Positions 17,469 through 27,336 of a stretch of DNA of 64,000 bases are shown here, piece by piece. Below the pieces are notes generated by a model. It made no database searches. It saw nothing but the letters and a program-made list of their open reading frames with translations, and was not told the DNA's origin. The stretch spans positions 3,782,001 through 3,846,000 of the forward strand of contig NZ_RAPV01000001.1 in the NCBI RefSeq assembly GCF_003610295.1, read 5' to 3'. This stretch comes from Paraburkholderia sp. BL23I1N1. Lineage in GTDB: Bacteria; Pseudomonadota; Gammaproteobacteria; Burkholderiales; Burkholderiaceae. The translations under genes were made by a program, and so were the position numbers. Position 1 is the first letter of the stretch; every line of letters begins with the position of its first letter.

Positions 17469-18291
17469 CGCCGGCTACGCGGGGCATCACGCACCCATCG
17501 ACGTCGCGATGATCGGCTTCGGCGCGATCGGCCAGGCGGTGTATCGCTCGGTCGAGTCGGATCCGACGGTGCGCGTGTCGCACGTGATCGTGCCGGAGCG
17601 TCATATGGCTTCGGTGCGTGAGGTGGTGGGTTCGTCGGTCGATGTCGTGGCGTCGGTGTCCGCGTTGAGCAGCCGGCCGCATTTCGCGCTGGAATGCGCG
17701 GGGCATAGCGCACTGGTCGACCACGTGGTGCCGTTGCTGAAAGCCGGTACGGATTGCGCGGTCGCCTCGATCGGCGCGCTGTCCGACATGATGTTGCTGG
17801 ACGCGCTTTCCGCCGCAGCCGATGAAGGCGACGCAACGTTGACGCTGCTGGCGGGCGCGATCGGTGGGGTGGATGCGTTGTCCGCCGCCAAGCTCGGCGG
17901 TCTCGACGAAGTATTGTATACGGGCCGCAAGCCGCCCACGGGCTGGCTCGGCACGCCCGCCGAACAAGTCTGCAATCTGCACACGCTGAGCGAAGAAACC
18001 GTGATTTTCGAAGGCAGCGCGCGCGAAGCGGCGCGGCTGTATCCGAAGAACGCCAACGTTGCCGCGACGATCGCGCTTGCCGGGCTGGGTCTGGATCAGA
18101 CCATGGTCCGCCTGATCGCCGACCCGCAGGTGTCGCGCAACGTGCACCGCATCGTGGCGCGCGGCGCATTCGGCGAGATGTCGCTGGAAATGTGCGGCAA
18201 GCCGCTGCCGGATAACCCCAAGACGTCCGCATTGACCGCGTTCAGCGCGATTCGTGCGCTACGCAATCGCGCGGCCCGCTGCGTGATTTAA
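17461..18291 (+). CDS. Aspartate dehydrogenase-like protein (NadX family)
   Basis: This is a 276-residue protein with an N-terminal Rossmann motif [10 protein letters not shown], the family block [15 protein letters not shown] and the C-terminal [18 protein letters not shown] stretch typical of NadX. Members oxidise L-aspartate with NAD(P) to iminoaspartate. There are no nadA or nadC genes next to it, and it overlaps the thiamine-enzyme gene by 8 bases, so here it probably acts on a pathway intermediate, such as an amino acid or an imine. That is inference. It is an unusual gene to find in a ring-hydroxylating operon. Confidence 0.85.
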   Translation: MHDAGYAGHHAPIDVAMIGFGAIGQAVYRSVESDPTVRVSHVIVPERHMASVREVVGSSVDVVASVSALSSRPHFALECAGHSALVDHVVPLLKAGTDCAVASIGALSDMMLLDALSAAADEGDATLTLLAGAIGGVDALSAAKLGGLDEVLYTGRKPPTGWLGTPAEQVCNLHTLSEETVIFEGSAREAARLYPKNANVAATIALAGLGLDQTMVRLIADPQVSRNVHRIVARGAFGEMSLEMCGKPLPDNPKTSALTAFSAIRALRNRAARCVI

Positions 18292-18323
18292 GACATTAGC
18301 TGAAGCAAACCGGAACGACCGAC

Positions 18324-19814
18324 ATGACTCACTTCGATACCAGCCTCGTGCCCACCGGCGATATTTTCATCGGCGGCGAATGGCGGCAAGGGCGTGGCAA
18401 CCCGTACAAAAGCCTGTATCCGGCGGATCAGTCGGTCAACATGGAAATCTCGACGGCGAATGCCGACGACGCCCGCGAAGCCGTGGAAGCCGCGGATATC
18501 GCCTGGCGCCGCGCGGATTGGTCGGGTTTGAAGCCGCATCAACGCGCACTGATTCTGTACCGCATCGCCGATCTGATCATGGCGCGCCACGAAGCGCTCG
18601 CGCAATTGCAGCGTCGCGACAACGGCAAGCCAATCGGCGAAACGCGCGTGCTGGTGGCGAGCGCGGCGAACACCTTCCGCTATTTCGCGGCCTGCCTTGA
18701 AACGCTTGACGAAGAAGTCACGCCTTCGCGTGGCGACTATCTGACGATGAGCATTTACGAGCCGATCGGTGTGATTGCGGCGATTACGCCGTGGAACTCG
18801 CCGATTGCATCGGACGCGCAGAAGCTGGCTCCGGCGCTGGCAGGCGGCAACGCCGTGGTGCTGAAGCCGGCTGAAGTGACGCCTTTGGCGTCGCTTGCGT
18901 TGGCTCGCATCTGTGAAGAAGCCGGTGTGCCGAAGGGCGTCATTAGCGTGGTGCCCGGTAAAGGCTCGGTGATCGGCGACGTGTTGGTGCGCCACCCGCT
19001 GGTGAAGAAAGTGTCGTTCACGGGTGGCACCGAAGTTGGCCGCGGTATCGCGCGCATCGCTGCGGACAAGTTGATGCCGGTCTCGCTCGAACTGGGCGGC
19101 AAGTCGCCGACCATCGTATTCGACGACGCCGATCTCGACCACGCGGTCAACGGCGTGCTGTACGGCATTTTCAGTTCGTCGGGCGAAGCGTGTATCGCGG
19201 GCTCGCGCCTGTTCGTGCAGCGCTTGATCTACGACGCATTCATGAAACGTCTCGTGGAAGGCGCACGCAAGTTGCGCGTCGGCGATCCGTCGCGTGCGGA
19301 AACGCAGATGGGTCCGCTGATTACCTCGGCCCATCGCGAAACCGTCGAACGCTACGTCGCATTGGGTCTGGAAGAGGGCGGCCGCCTGCTGTGCGGCGGC
19401 GAGCGTCCGGTGGGCGATGGCCGCGAACAGGGCACCTATTTCCAGCCGACGATACTCGAAGGCCTCGCGAACGACGCCCGCATTTGCCAGGAGGAAATTT
19501 TCGGCCCCGTGCTTGTCGCCATGCCGTTCGACGACGAAGCCTCGCTCCTGAAAGAAGCGAACAACAGTGTGTTCGGCCTCGCCGCCGGCATCTGGACGCG
19601 CGATTACAAACGCGCCTACCGGATCGCCCGCGCGCTTGAGACCGGCACTGTGTGGATCAACACCTACAAGCTGTTCTCGATCTCGACGCCGTTCAGCGGC
19701 TGGAAGGAGAGCGGCATGGGACGCGAGAAGGGCCGTCTCGGCATCCGCGAATACATGCAGCAGAAGAGCCTCTACTGGGGCTTGAACGACGCGCCGCTGG
19801 CGTGGGCGAACTAA
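18324..19814 (+). CDS. NAD(P)-dependent aldehyde dehydrogenase
   Basis: This is a 496-residue ALDH with every catalytic motif: ITPWNSP, FTGGTEVGR, the general base E256 in LELGGKSP, the nucleophile C290 in GEACIAG, and EIFGPVL. The size and the C-terminal GWKESGMGREKG match the betaine-aldehyde / hydroxymuconic-semialdehyde dehydrogenase group. In this operon it could oxidise the semialdehyde made by ring cleavage or the aldehyde released by the thiamine enzyme encoded two genes upstream. Confidence 0.9.
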   Translation: MTHFDTSLVPTGDIFIGGEWRQGRGNPYKSLYPADQSVNMEISTANADDAREAVEAADIAWRRADWSGLKPHQRALILYRIADLIMARHEALAQLQRRDNGKPIGETRVLVASAANTFRYFAACLETLDEEVTPSRGDYLTMSIYEPIGVIAAITPWNSPIASDAQKLAPALAGGNAVVLKPAEVTPLASLALARICEEAGVPKGVISVVPGKGSVIGDVLVRHPLVKKVSFTGGTEVGRGIARIAADKLMPVSLELGGKSPTIVFDDADLDHAVNGVLYGIFSSSGEACIAGSRLFVQRLIYDAFMKRLVEGARKLRVGDPSRAETQMGPLITSAHRETVERYVALGLEEGGRLLCGGERPVGDGREQGTYFQPTILEGLANDARICQEEIFGPVLVAMPFDDEASLLKEANNSVFGLAAGIWTRDYKRAYRIARALETGTVWINTYKLFSISTPFSGWKESGMGREKGRLGIREYMQQKSLYWGLNDAPLAWAN

Positions 19815-19840
19815 TACGCAAGATACGCAAGAGGCACGTT

Positions 19841-20806
19841 ATGACGATTCTCGGCATTGAACAGATTATTTACGGTGTGACGGATCTCGCGACCTGTCGG
19901 CGGTTTTTCGCTGACTGGGGCCTGAAAGAGATCGCGCACGACGACCAGCACGCACGCTTCGAAACGCTGAACGGCTGCACGATTCTTGCGGTCGATGCGA
20001 ACGACCCGTCGCTGCCGCCCGCGTTCGAAGAAGGGCCGACGTTGCGCGAAGTGACATGGGGTGTGGCAACCAAAGGCGAACTCGACGCATTGCGCGGGCG
20101 ATTCGCCGGTCAGCCGGGTCATTTCGAAACGGAAGACGCTGTGGGTTGTATCGATCCGAACGGCATGGCGATTCGCGTTGAAGTGACCCGCAAGCGTGCG
20201 CTCGATATTCACGGTTCGCCTTCGAACGTGTGGGGGCAAACGCTGCGAGTCGATCAACCGTCGCCGATTTACGAACGTGCCGAACCGGTCGAAGTGGGTC
20301 ACGTGGTGTTCTTCACGAATCAACTCGCGGAACAGGAAAAGTTTTACCAGGAGCTGCTCGGCTTCGAAATGTCGGACCGTTATCCGGGCCGCGGCGCGTT
20401 CATGCGCTGCGCACCGCACGGTGGCCACCATGACATCTTTTTGCTGGCCTTGCCGGGCGGTAAGCGCGGTCTCAATCACGTCGCGTTCACCGTGCGCGAT
20501 ATCCACGAAGTGTTCGGCGGCGGCATGCACGTCAGCCGTTGCGGTTGGGATACGCAACTGGGCCCGGGGCGTCATCCGGTGTCGTCGGCGTACTTCTGGT
20601 ACTTCCAGAATCCGGCCGGCGGCCTGATCGAGTACTACGCCGACGAAGACCATCTCACGCCCGAATGGCAGCCGCGCGATTTCGAACCGGGTCCGAACGT
20701 GTTCGCTGAATGGGCGATCGATGGCGGCATCGATGGTAATACACGTCGGCAGAAAAACGCGAAGGCGCCGGAAGGCAAGTTCATGACGGAGCGAAAAAAT
20801 GACTGA
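19841..20806 (+). CDS. Type I extradiol ring-cleavage dioxygenase (VOC superfamily)
   Basis: This is a 321-residue two-domain VOC protein, the size of BphC-type enzymes. The C-terminal domain holds the iron ligands H154 (VGHVVFF), H213 (LNHVAFT) and E264 (LIEYYADE); the spacing is close to the 146/210/260 of BphC. A HH pair in GGHHDIFLL is placed where BphC has its acid-base His. It is therefore expected to be a real extradiol enzyme that opens a catechol-type ring next to the hydroxyls. The ATG at 19841 is the first after the ALDH; the longer frame from 19652 runs inside the ALDH gene. The stop overlaps the reductase start by 8 bases. Confidence 0.9.
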   Translation: MTILGIEQIIYGVTDLATCRRFFADWGLKEIAHDDQHARFETLNGCTILAVDANDPSLPPAFEEGPTLREVTWGVATKGELDALRGRFAGQPGHFETEDAVGCIDPNGMAIRVEVTRKRALDIHGSPSNVWGQTLRVDQPSPIYERAEPVEVGHVVFFTNQLAEQEKFYQELLGFEMSDRYPGRGAFMRCAPHGGHHDIFLLALPGGKRGLNHVAFTVRDIHEVFGGGMHVSRCGWDTQLGPGRHPVSSAYFWYFQNPAGGLIEYYADEDHLTPEWQPRDFEPGPNVFAEWAIDGGIDGNTRRQKNAKAPEGKFMTERKND

Positions 20807-22064
20807 CGCTGCTGCTGAAAAGGCTCAAGCCGCGCATGCCGGACTCGAAGCGCCGCGCACGATCGTCGTGATCGGCGGTGGTCAGGCGGCGGGTTGGGTC
20901 GTGAAGACATTGCGCAAGGAAGGTTTCGCCGGCCGCCTCGTGATGATCGCCGACGAGATTCATTTGCCGTACGAGCGCCCGCCGTTGTCGAAGGCTGTGC
21001 TCTCAGGTGAAGCGAATATCGAAACCGTGCGCCTCGTGACACCCGACGATTTCGACGCGCTGAATGTCGAAACATGGCAACCGGAATGCGCGACGTCGAT
21101 CGATCGTGAACAGCGGGTCGTGCGCACGCAGTCGGGCCGTGAGGTGCAATACGACCGTCTCGTGATCGCTACGGGCGGCGCGGCGCGCCGCTTGCCGCAA
21201 TCGCTGGTGAAGACCTCGCACATCACTTATCTGCGTACGCTCGACGAAGCCGTCGCTTTGGGCGAACGCTTGCGTGCAAGCAAGCGCGTGCTGGTAGTCG
21301 GCGGTGGCTGGATTGGCCTCGAAGTCGCGGCTACTGCGCGCAAGCTCGGCGTCGAGGCAACCGTAGTAGAAGGTGCGCCGCGTTTATGCGCTCGCTCGTT
21401 GCCGCCGATGGTGTCGGATTTCCTGCTGCAACTGCATCGTGCGAACGGCGTGGATGTACGGTTGAAGGCGGCGCTGGTCTCGATTGCGGATCATCCGAAC
21501 GACGCCAACCGTATTCGCGCAACGTTCGCTGATGGTTCGACACTGGACGCCGATTTCGCCGTCGCCGGCATCGGCCTCACGCCGCATACGGCGCTCGCGG
21601 AAGCAGCGGGCATCAAGGTGGAAGACGGCATCGTCGTCGATCACTTCGGCGCGACTGACGACCCGCGCATCTTCGCGTGCGGCGACGTCGCGAATCATCC
21701 GAGCGCGTGGTTGAAGCGCCGCGTGCGGCTCGAATCGTGGGCCAATGCACAGAACCAGGCGATCTCGACGGCGAAAGCATTGCTCGGCAATTTCGAACCG
21801 TATGCGGATATTCCGTGGTTCTGGTCCGATCAATACGACGTGAACCTGCAAATCCTCGGCGACATTCCGGGCGATGCGCAACTCGCCGTACGCGGCGATG
21901 TGCCGGGCAAACGCGCCACGCTTTTCCATCTGGAAGACGGCACGATTCGCGGCGTGATCTCCATCAACACTCCGCGCGAACTGAAATTGTCGCGCAAGTG
22001 GATGAACCAGGGCCGAACCATCGACCTGGCCACCCTGACTGACGCCTCAACGGCGCTTGCCTAA
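20799..22064 (+). CDS. FAD-dependent ferredoxin reductase of the dioxygenase system
   Basis: This is a 421-residue two-dinucleotide-fold flavoprotein. The FAD motif is VVIGGGQAAG, followed by LPYERPPLSKAVLSG typical of BphA4/rhodocoxin reductases. The NAD motif is VLVVGGGWIGLEVAA, then IFACGDVAN and the C-terminal reductase domain beginning near ESWANAQNQ. It would take electrons from NADH to the ferredoxin encoded at 10089, completing a three-component oxygenase. The start is inside the VOC gene (ATGACTGA). Confidence 0.93.
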   Translation: MTDAAAEKAQAAHAGLEAPRTIVVIGGGQAAGWVVKTLRKEGFAGRLVMIADEIHLPYERPPLSKAVLSGEANIETVRLVTPDDFDALNVETWQPECATSIDREQRVVRTQSGREVQYDRLVIATGGAARRLPQSLVKTSHITYLRTLDEAVALGERLRASKRVLVVGGGWIGLEVAATARKLGVEATVVEGAPRLCARSLPPMVSDFLLQLHRANGVDVRLKAALVSIADHPNDANRIRATFADGSTLDADFAVAGIGLTPHTALAEAAGIKVEDGIVVDHFGATDDPRIFACGDVANHPSAWLKRRVRLESWANAQNQAISTAKALLGNFEPYADIPWFWSDQYDVNLQILGDIPGDAQLAVRGDVPGKRATLFHLEDGTIRGVISINTPRELKLSRKWMNQGRTIDLATLTDASTALA

Positions 22065-22089
22065 CCACATCTACGGACGGCACCACGGC

Positions 22090-23494
22090 ATGAGAACCAT
22101 CGACAACACCATGGGGGACCGCAGCAGCGCCGGTGTCTCAGGCCCCGTGACCCGGGGCTCGATCATCGCGCGTCTCGAGCGCTTGCCGAAGAATGCGATG
22201 CAGGTGCGCGCGCGCATACTGATCGGACTCGCGACGTTCTTCGACGGCTTCGACGTGATCGCGATCGCGGCGACGCTGCCGATCCTGATTGCGAAATGGC
22301 ATCTGACGCCTTGGGAAATCGGCTTCCTGATCGGTTCCGGTTCGGTCGGGCAATTGATCGGCGCGTTCGTGTTTCCGTGGTACGCGGAGCGTAAGGGCCG
22401 CGTGAAGGCAATTGCGTTGAGCTCGGGGATTATCGGTATCACGAGTATTGCTTGCGGCTTTGCGCCGACCTTCGCGGCGTTTGTCGTGTTGCGCGTGATT
22501 CAAGGGCTCGGGCTCGGCGGTGAATTGCCGGTAGCGGCGACCTATATCAATGAGATCAGCCGTGCGCATGGCCGTGGTCGTTTCGTGCTCCTGTATGAAA
22601 TCGTTTTTTCCGGTTGGTTTGCTCGCATCGAACGCGTTGGGTGCATGGATCGTGCCGCGTTTCGGATGGCAGGCGATGTACTTTATCGGCGGCATGCCGT
22701 TGATCCTGTTCTTCGTGCTGCGCAAGCTGGTGCCGGAATCGCCGCGCTGGCTCGCCGAGCGTGAACGGATGGCCGACGCCGATGTTGCGGCGCACGCTTT
22801 CGAGCGCGCTGTGAAGGGTCCGCTGCCGCCAGTTCTTAATTCGGCTGAATTCGAAGCGATGGCCAATCGCCATCCGAAGCGCCGTATGGGCGATCTTTTT
22901 GGACCGGCCTATCTGAAGCGCACGATGGCTGTGGCGATGTTGTGGATTACATGCGGCTTTATTCAGTACGGTTTGTCGACGTGGCTGCCGACGATCTATC
23001 GCACGGTTTATCACGCGCCGCTGCAACTGGCGTTGAATCTGGCGGTGGCGGCTTCGGTGCTGGGTGTAGTGGGTTCGCTGACTTGTGCGTTGCTGGTCGA
23101 TAAGGTGGGTCGCAAGCCGATTATCAATGTGTCGTTCTTGGCGTGTGCGTTGTCGTTGCTGCTCGCGGGTGTGTTTCACAATTCGTCGGTGTATGTGGTG
23201 GCGACGTGTTGCGCGTTTTCGCTCGGCTTCCTCGCTTGCGGCTTCATCACGGCTTATGTTTATACGCCGGAGTTGTATCCGACGAGTATTCGTGCGATGG
23301 GTTGCGGTGTGGGCGGCGCGTGGCTGAAGGTGGCGGCGATCTTCGCGCCGGCGATCGTGTCGAAGACGATGATTGGCGGCAATCTGGACGTGGCGTTTTA
23401 TATTCTCGCGGCCGTGCCGTTCATGGCGGCGATCGCAGTGCACTTTCTGGGTATTGAGACCAAGGGCAAGGTGCTTGAGCAGCTCGAGGCTTGA
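22090..23494 (+). pseudogene. Aromatic acid:H+ symporter (AAHS-type MFS), split by a frameshift
   Basis: The two halves of one transporter are in different frames. From the ATG at 22090 the frame reads normally through ATFFDGFDVIAIA, which has the family DGFD motif, and through LRVIQGLGLGGELPVAATYINE. After a T6 run at 22604-22609 it goes wrong and stops at 22764. The other frame continues perfectly from FPVGLLASNALG through the remaining membrane helices to 23494. Removing one T would give a 467-residue protein, the normal length of AAHS carriers such as PcaK, with VLLYEIVFPVGLLASN across the join. Either the gene is newly broken, or the base is a sequencing error, or slippage restores the frame. 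It would import the aromatic substrate. Confidence 0.85.
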
Positions 23495-23562
23495 TGCTTA
23501 TTACGTGCGATGAGTTTGATGAGTTTGGTGGGCGGTTGAGGTAGCGGTACCGCAATGGCAGG

Positions 23563-23602
23563 AAAGCGAAGGGCGCACTGGGTGGTGCGCCCTTCGCTTT
23601 TG
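23563..23602. terminator. Bidirectional rho-independent terminator
   Basis: A perfect 16-base inverted repeat (AAAGCGAAGGGCGCAC at 23563-23578 and its complement at 23585-23600) around a 6-base loop ends in T-runs on both strands. It lies between the convergent transporter and J-like gene. Confidence 0.93.
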
Positions 23603-23631
23603 AGCGAGAGGTGTGGCGCCAGGCGAGCCGG

Positions 23632-25341
23632 TCATTGCGAAACTTGCTTGGCGGAGTAGTTGTTCCACAACTCACCCAGGATCCACAAAGCCATCAATCC
23701 AACCGACGCTGCGGCGAGCGTTTTGGGCATCGCTATCGCGACCGTCAGACTAATCAGAAAGAGATAGACCTTGGCAAGCGGGTTGACCGCTGCAATCGTT
23801 TTTCGCCATGACGTCTTGCCGATTATGCTGCCGGCAACCGGCAATACCGCAAACAGGCACCACGCAAACTGCGCCGCGTTCGGCGCCGACGACATGGATA
23901 GCGCGACGAACACAGCGGCGCCGAAAAACCAGCCTGCAGCTAAAAGCCGGATCAGCGCAGGTCGGTGCTGCAGCAAGCCACGCAGCGCAGGCAGCGAAAA
24001 CTCACAGAACAATGCGATCAGCACGCCGTGCGCAATCGGCAAGGTCCATGAGCCGGGATCGACCGACGTCCAATGGCCGTAATAGCCGCAACAGTAGGCC
24101 ACCTGCGCCGCGAGGATAAGGACGTTCATCGTGCTTCGCAATGGCCCGTGCGCGATGATCGCGCACCCGATACATAGCGCCAGCAAAACCATCGCCGTGG
24201 GTGTAGTCGACGGGTCGGGTCCGGTGGCCAGATCGCTCGTCACGACCACGAGCCACAACACCACCCATCCATAGCGCACAAAGGGCGACAGGCGCAGCGC
24301 GTGCACTTTTCGCATGATGGCCGGGGCGAGGTCATACAGGCGTGCTGCTGCAATGCCGAGGTGGATCGCGACGATAGCCAGCGCCGCGAACAATTCGCGT
24401 GGGCCCCATGCGACGATCGAGCGATGTTTCTCCGCCGGCACGAGCGTACCGACGAGCAGCATGCTGCTCGTCGTGCCGATCAGCAGTGCGGTGCCGACCA
24501 ATCCGGAGAAACCTGCGCGCAGGGTAAGACATCGCGCCCAGAAGTCGAGCCTGGCTGTTTCGCCGCGGGCCTTCACGACGTTCGGGTAGTAGTTAAGCAG
24601 TGCCGGTACGAGCTCGGCCATCTCGTCACGGACCGTTTCCGTACGTAGCGCCCATAAGCCACGAGTGAGGCCCGGCGCAGGCGCGTCCATCAGAGCGATC
24701 GCGCGTGGAAATCGGACCCGCAACGCCAGGTAGTCTTCGTCAGTGTAGATGCGCGTCAATGCGCGGGTCGCCGTGGCCCGATCACGTCGCAGCAGATGCT
24801 CTGCGTTTTCACGCCAGCGGAGGACCGTGCAAAGCGCGGTTCTAAGTTCTGCTGGCATGTCTTCGTTCAGGCAGTGGCACAGCGCCAGCCATTCGAGTTC
24901 GTCGAGTATCGAGAAGCTGATGACGGATTCGAAAAGATCGGCTACCGAGCGGCGCAGCGATACCTTGTCGGGGTTCGCCAGAAACGCATGCCAAAGCCGG
25001 GTCGCGTCTTCTCGCGATTGCGCCGCGCGCATCGCGGCGGATGGCACGGGCGCTTCCGGCGCGGGCTCAGGAGATGCTCGCGGCGTTGGCGTCACGTTTA
25101 TGACGGGTGCTTTCGCGGGCTCACCACTAGCTGTCTCGGCAATTACGGGCGCCGCGGCGCCCGCCGCCATTTGCAAAGCAGACTCATACGCGTACCGCAG
25201 ACGCTGAAACGCCTCCGCATCTTCATCCGGGCGTTGCTGTTTCAAAAGACGCGCATAAGCGCGGCGCACGGTGCGCTCGTCGGCGTTCGCCGCGATGCCG
25301 AGCAGGTCCCACGGCCAGTGATAGGTAGAAGTCGTATCCAT
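23632..25341 (-). CDS. J-domain-like multispanning membrane protein, partner of HscC
   Basis: This is a 569-residue protein. The N-terminal 65 residues look like a J domain (WPWDLLGIAANADERTVRRAYARLLKQQRPDEDAEAFQRLRYAYESAL), but the HPD tripeptide that activates Hsp70 is RPD. An Ala/Pro-rich linker follows, then a soluble helical region (about 90-270) and around eight hydrophobic segments to the C-terminus. It starts 6 bases after the stop of hscC. E. coli also pairs HscC with J-like membrane proteins (DjlB, DjlC). It probably brings the chaperone to the membrane. Confidence 0.82.
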   Translation of the reverse strand: MDTTSTYHWPWDLLGIAANADERTVRRAYARLLKQQRPDEDAEAFQRLRYAYESALQMAAGAAAPVIAETASGEPAKAPVINVTPTPRASPEPAPEAPVPSAAMRAAQSREDATRLWHAFLANPDKVSLRRSVADLFESVISFSILDELEWLALCHCLNEDMPAELRTALCTVLRWRENAEHLLRRDRATATRALTRIYTDEDYLALRVRFPRAIALMDAPAPGLTRGLWALRTETVRDEMAELVPALLNYYPNVVKARGETARLDFWARCLTLRAGFSGLVGTALLIGTTSSMLLVGTLVPAEKHRSIVAWGPRELFAALAIVAIHLGIAAARLYDLAPAIMRKVHALRLSPFVRYGWVVLWLVVVTSDLATGPDPSTTPTAMVLLALCIGCAIIAHGPLRSTMNVLILAAQVAYCCGYYGHWTSVDPGSWTLPIAHGVLIALFCEFSLPALRGLLQHRPALIRLLAAGWFFGAAVFVALSMSSAPNAAQFAWCLFAVLPVAGSIIGKTSWRKTIAAVNPLAKVYLFLISLTVAIAMPKTLAAASVGLMALWILGELWNNYSAKQVSQ

Positions 25342-25347
25342 AGCCGA

Positions 25348-27057
25348 TCAATACGTCACGTGCACATCGAAACGATCCAGCAGCGCGCTCAGTTCACTTC
25401 TCGCATGAGCGATTTCCTCAGTGTTCTGCCGTTCGAGCAGCGACTGGAACCGCGCGATATGCGCGGCCAGATGTTGCCGCTGGTCGCCGAGCGTTTCCTC
25501 ATAGACACGATCCGCGCGCGTGAGCAGCGTACGATTCTCCAATTGATCGCGCGGATGAATCTTCAGCGCGCTCAATGCGGCGAGTCGTTCGCGGATTTCT
25601 TCCGGGGTCAGCACGCCGGGGTTTTCTTCGATCACCATCGCGCGCTTCACGCCGTCGGGAAAGGCCGTGGCTTCCACTTCGAGCACGCCGTTGATGTCAT
25701 ACGTGAAACGCACATCCGCACCAGCCTGGCCGGCAGGCTTGACCGGCACCTCCAGCTTGAATTCACCGAGCGGCACGTTGCCGGCGGTCAAGCGCGCTTC
25801 GCCCTGGAACACCTTGATGCTTAAGGCCTGCTGACGGTCGCTCACTGTAAAAATGCGCTGCATGCGGCTGACCGGCACGATCGTGTTGCGCTCGATGATC
25901 GGCAGAAAATGCCCCGGCACATATTGATTGGCGCCGACCTGCATCGCGGTATCGATGCCGAGGCTATACGGCGCGACATCGGTCAACACCATTTCGTCGA
26001 GGCCTGCGTCACGCGTAACGAGCCCTGCCTGCACCGCAGCGCCGAGCGCGACGACTTCGTCCGGGTTCAGATGGGCGGCGGGCAAACGGCCGAACATCTT
26101 CGAGACCAGCTTGCGCACCATCGGCATACGCGAGGCGCCGCCGACAAGAATAATTTCGTCGAGTGCATCGACGGCGATCTTCGAATCGCGCAACGCGCGC
26201 TCAACCGGTTTGCGCAGCCGTTGCAGCAAATGTTCGCAGGTCCGCTCCGCAGCCGCCGCATCGAGTTCGAGGCTATGCTCGCCGTCGCCAATCGTGAGCT
26301 TGAGCGTGACGCTATCGGCGCCGTTTTGCGTGAGCATTCGTTTCGCGCGTTCGGCCTGCTGATGCAGGCGCTGCGCGGCAATCGGCGTGAGCGATTCGAC
26401 TCGAAGGTTATTGCGCTTGCAGAACAACTCGACCAGCGCCTCGGTGAAGTCTTCGCCACCCAGAAAGTTGTCGCCCGTGCTGGCGCGCACTTCCATAACG
26501 CCTTCGAAGAAGTCGAGCACCGAGACATCGAATGTGCCGCCGCCCAGATCGAAGATCAGGAATTTGCGTTCGCTGTCGCGCTGATGCACGCCGTACGCGA
26601 GCGAGGCCGCGGTCGGTTCGTTGACGAGGCGCAGCACATTGAGCCCCGCCAGTTCGCCGGCAATGCGCGTGGCTTTGCGTTGCGCGTCGCTGAAATAGGC
26701 GGGCACGGCGATCACGGCGTCGTATACGGCTTCGCCGAGAAACGCCTCGGCATCGGCCTTCAACGATTTGAGCACCAGCGAAGACAGTTCCTCCGGACGC
26801 AGTGTCTGCACGCCAAGCGACACGTTGCGATTCGTGCCCATGTAGCGTTTGAAGTTGGCGGCGGTGCGTTCGGGATGCGTATGTAATCGATCGTGGGCAG
26901 GACGGCCGACGAGGATCGAGCCGTCGTCGTCGATCGAGACGCACGAGGGCGTCAGCACGTCGCCCAGTGCATTCGGGATGAGGGCCGCCTGATTATTGCG
27001 CCAGACCGCCGCAAGACTATGCGTGGTTCCAAGATCGATGCCGATGATCGAAGGCAT
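25348..27057 (-). CDS. hscC: Hsp70-family chaperone HscC
   Basis: This is a 569-residue Hsp70, shorter than DnaK (about 640). The ATPase motifs are [14 protein letters not shown] (residues 4-17), [13 protein letters not shown] and [12 protein letters not shown]; the substrate domain follows with the shortened lid of HscC/Hsc62. The ATG at 27057 begins the [14 protein letters not shown] core; an upstream frame to 27147 adds a non-conserved leader and is rejected. It is the first gene of a two-gene operon with the J-like protein. The 279 bases before it, up to the GNAT stop at 27337, must carry its promoter; I see no heat-shock promoter there. Confidence 0.92.
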   Translation of the reverse strand: MPSIIGIDLGTTHSLAAVWRNNQAALIPNALGDVLTPSCVSIDDDGSILVGRPAHDRLHTHPERTAANFKRYMGTNRNVSLGVQTLRPEELSSLVLKSLKADAEAFLGEAVYDAVIAVPAYFSDAQRKATRIAGELAGLNVLRLVNEPTAASLAYGVHQRDSERKFLIFDLGGGTFDVSVLDFFEGVMEVRASTGDNFLGGEDFTEALVELFCKRNNLRVESLTPIAAQRLHQQAERAKRMLTQNGADSVTLKLTIGDGEHSLELDAAAAERTCEHLLQRLRKPVERALRDSKIAVDALDEIILVGGASRMPMVRKLVSKMFGRLPAAHLNPDEVVALGAAVQAGLVTRDAGLDEMVLTDVAPYSLGIDTAMQVGANQYVPGHFLPIIERNTIVPVSRMQRIFTVSDRQQALSIKVFQGEARLTAGNVPLGEFKLEVPVKPAGQAGADVRFTYDINGVLEVEATAFPDGVKRAMVIEENPGVLTPEEIRERLAALSALKIHPRDQLENRTLLTRADRVYEETLGDQRQHLAAHIARFQSLLERQNTEEIAHARSELSALLDRFDVHVTY

Positions 27058-27336
27058 GTACAGTTTCCGATTCGTTCTGCGCCCCTCCGTGAGGAGATCG
27101 CCCAAGGTCGCTAAGGTCGCGTGGGGGCCAGGTGTAGCCCCGTCCAATGGCGATAACGGCAGACTGCATACAAACTTGAGCCGCGCTGGGTCGCAGCTGC
27201 GATTCGAATCGGCTTAGGGGATGCGATTCGCATGGCAGCTGGACAAGCAGCCCGCCATACGAATGCTGTGCGCCGCGGGTGGCCGGCGGCGCGAGGAGGG
27301 GAGCGAACGCCTGCTATACGGGCGTGTTTTGCAGAA

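Noticed and set aside
22550..23494. A separate 314-codon transporter gene starting at 22550
   Set aside because: Its first 15 codons are out of frame with conserved sequence; homology begins after the T6 run, so it is the second half of one broken gene.
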